NCBI RefSeq assembly: GCF_039645985.1
Contig: NZ_CP147919.1
Coordinates: 2,232,001-2,296,000, forward strand
DNA from: Sulfurimonas sp. HSL3-7
GTDB lineage: Bacteria; Campylobacterota; Campylobacteria; Campylobacterales; Sulfurimonadaceae
DNA length: 64,000 bases
Reading direction: 5' to 3'
Part shown: positions 63,852-64,000 of the stretch, piece after piece
How positions within the stretch are numbered: the first letter of the stretch is position 1
Layout: each line of letters starts with the position of its first letter
The notes under the pieces: generated by a model
Databases searched by the model: none
What the model was told of the DNA's origin: nothing
What the model saw: the letters and a program-made list of their open reading frames with translations, nothing else
Position numbers and translations under genes: made by a program

Positions 63852-63995
63852 TCAAAACGGCTGGTCCGGCTCCTGTAACTGAAAATCGCGTCTGATGATG
63901 CTGCCCATACCGTAAACAAAGAGCCATAAGACGATCAAAGGGATGACAATACTGTTGACGATAAAGATGGTGATCAGCGATATGATACTATCCAT
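63852..63995 (-). CDS. Small membrane protein, possibly cut by the window edge
   Basis: Minus-strand frame of 47 residues from ATG 63995 to TGA 63852, with one strongly hydrophobic helix (ISLITIFIVNSIVIPLIVLW) and an acidic tail ending EPDQPF. The frame stays open to the window edge, so the start may lie upstream. It ends 48 bases before the permease gene start. I do not recognise it; the single-helix pattern and position are the evidence. Confidence 0.55.
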   Translation of the reverse strand: MDSIISLITIFIVNSIVIPLIVLWLFVYGMGSIIRRDFQLQEPDQPF

Positions 63996-64000
63996 CGCCG

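Overview
The window looks like chromosome from a Campylobacterota (epsilonproteobacterial) species, most like the Sulfurimonas/Sulfuricurvum group. Reasons: an HP0268-family gene sits directly before miaB as in Helicobacter; XerH, PGI and RecG have the short forms of that phylum; AtpE carries a signal-peptide-like N-terminus; CcoS/CcoI point to cbb3 oxidase assembly; and Campylobacterota-style -10 boxes (TATAAT) recur. Most genes are ordinary core genes of moderate GC. The genus is an inference.

Layout. 1-8161 (mostly minus strand): pgi, gmhA, gmhB, a short asparaginase-like gene, ccoI and ccoS, then hldD and hldE. GmhA, GmhB, HldE and HldD together make ADP-L-glycero-D-manno-heptose for the LPS core. 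A plus-strand monohaem cytochrome c gene interrupts the block. Two tandem repeat arrays (90 bp and 94 bp units) lie in it. 8373-15346: rho, murI, a DUF3108-like gene, a 212-bp MITE-like element, dnaX, a small unknown gene, an AT-rich HemD-like gene, and tRNA-Leu. 15399-25404 (minus): atpE; then purD-RDD-lptD-phosphoribosyltransferase-pnp; a probable 6S RNA between purD and a second hemD; guaA. 25528-30651: nhaD, nadB, a DUF721-like gene, uvrC.

30736-36478 (plus) is a four-gene phosphorelay: PAS protein, double-Hpt protein, large hybrid histidine kinase, single-domain response regulator. 36804-42753: lon, bamD, recG, hpf. 42929-52590 (minus) is a surface/pilus region: an Ig-like lipoprotein, an outer-membrane barrel protein, a 1458-residue secreted protein, then three translationally coupled minor-pilin genes. 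Its layout resembles the MshD-O-P-Q part of an MSHA pilus locus. 52827-64000: a flavoprotein, rimO-tilS, the minus-strand run HP0268-miaB-acyltransferase-xerH-pilM-pilN-pilO, nusA, a dipeptide-type ABC permease and a small membrane protein at the edge.

Most noteworthy non-coding structure: (i) a family of long-hairpin intergenic repeats, three copies, all at the 3' end of minus-strand genes, with base-pair covariation; (ii) a rod-like RNA with its own promoter upstream of purD, probably 6S RNA; (iii) two recent-looking tandem arrays, one of which triplicates a terminator hairpin; (iv) a MITE with TAAA target duplications; (v) heptanucleotide repeats beside two of the hairpin elements. I found no CRISPR array, prophage or intact insertion sequence.
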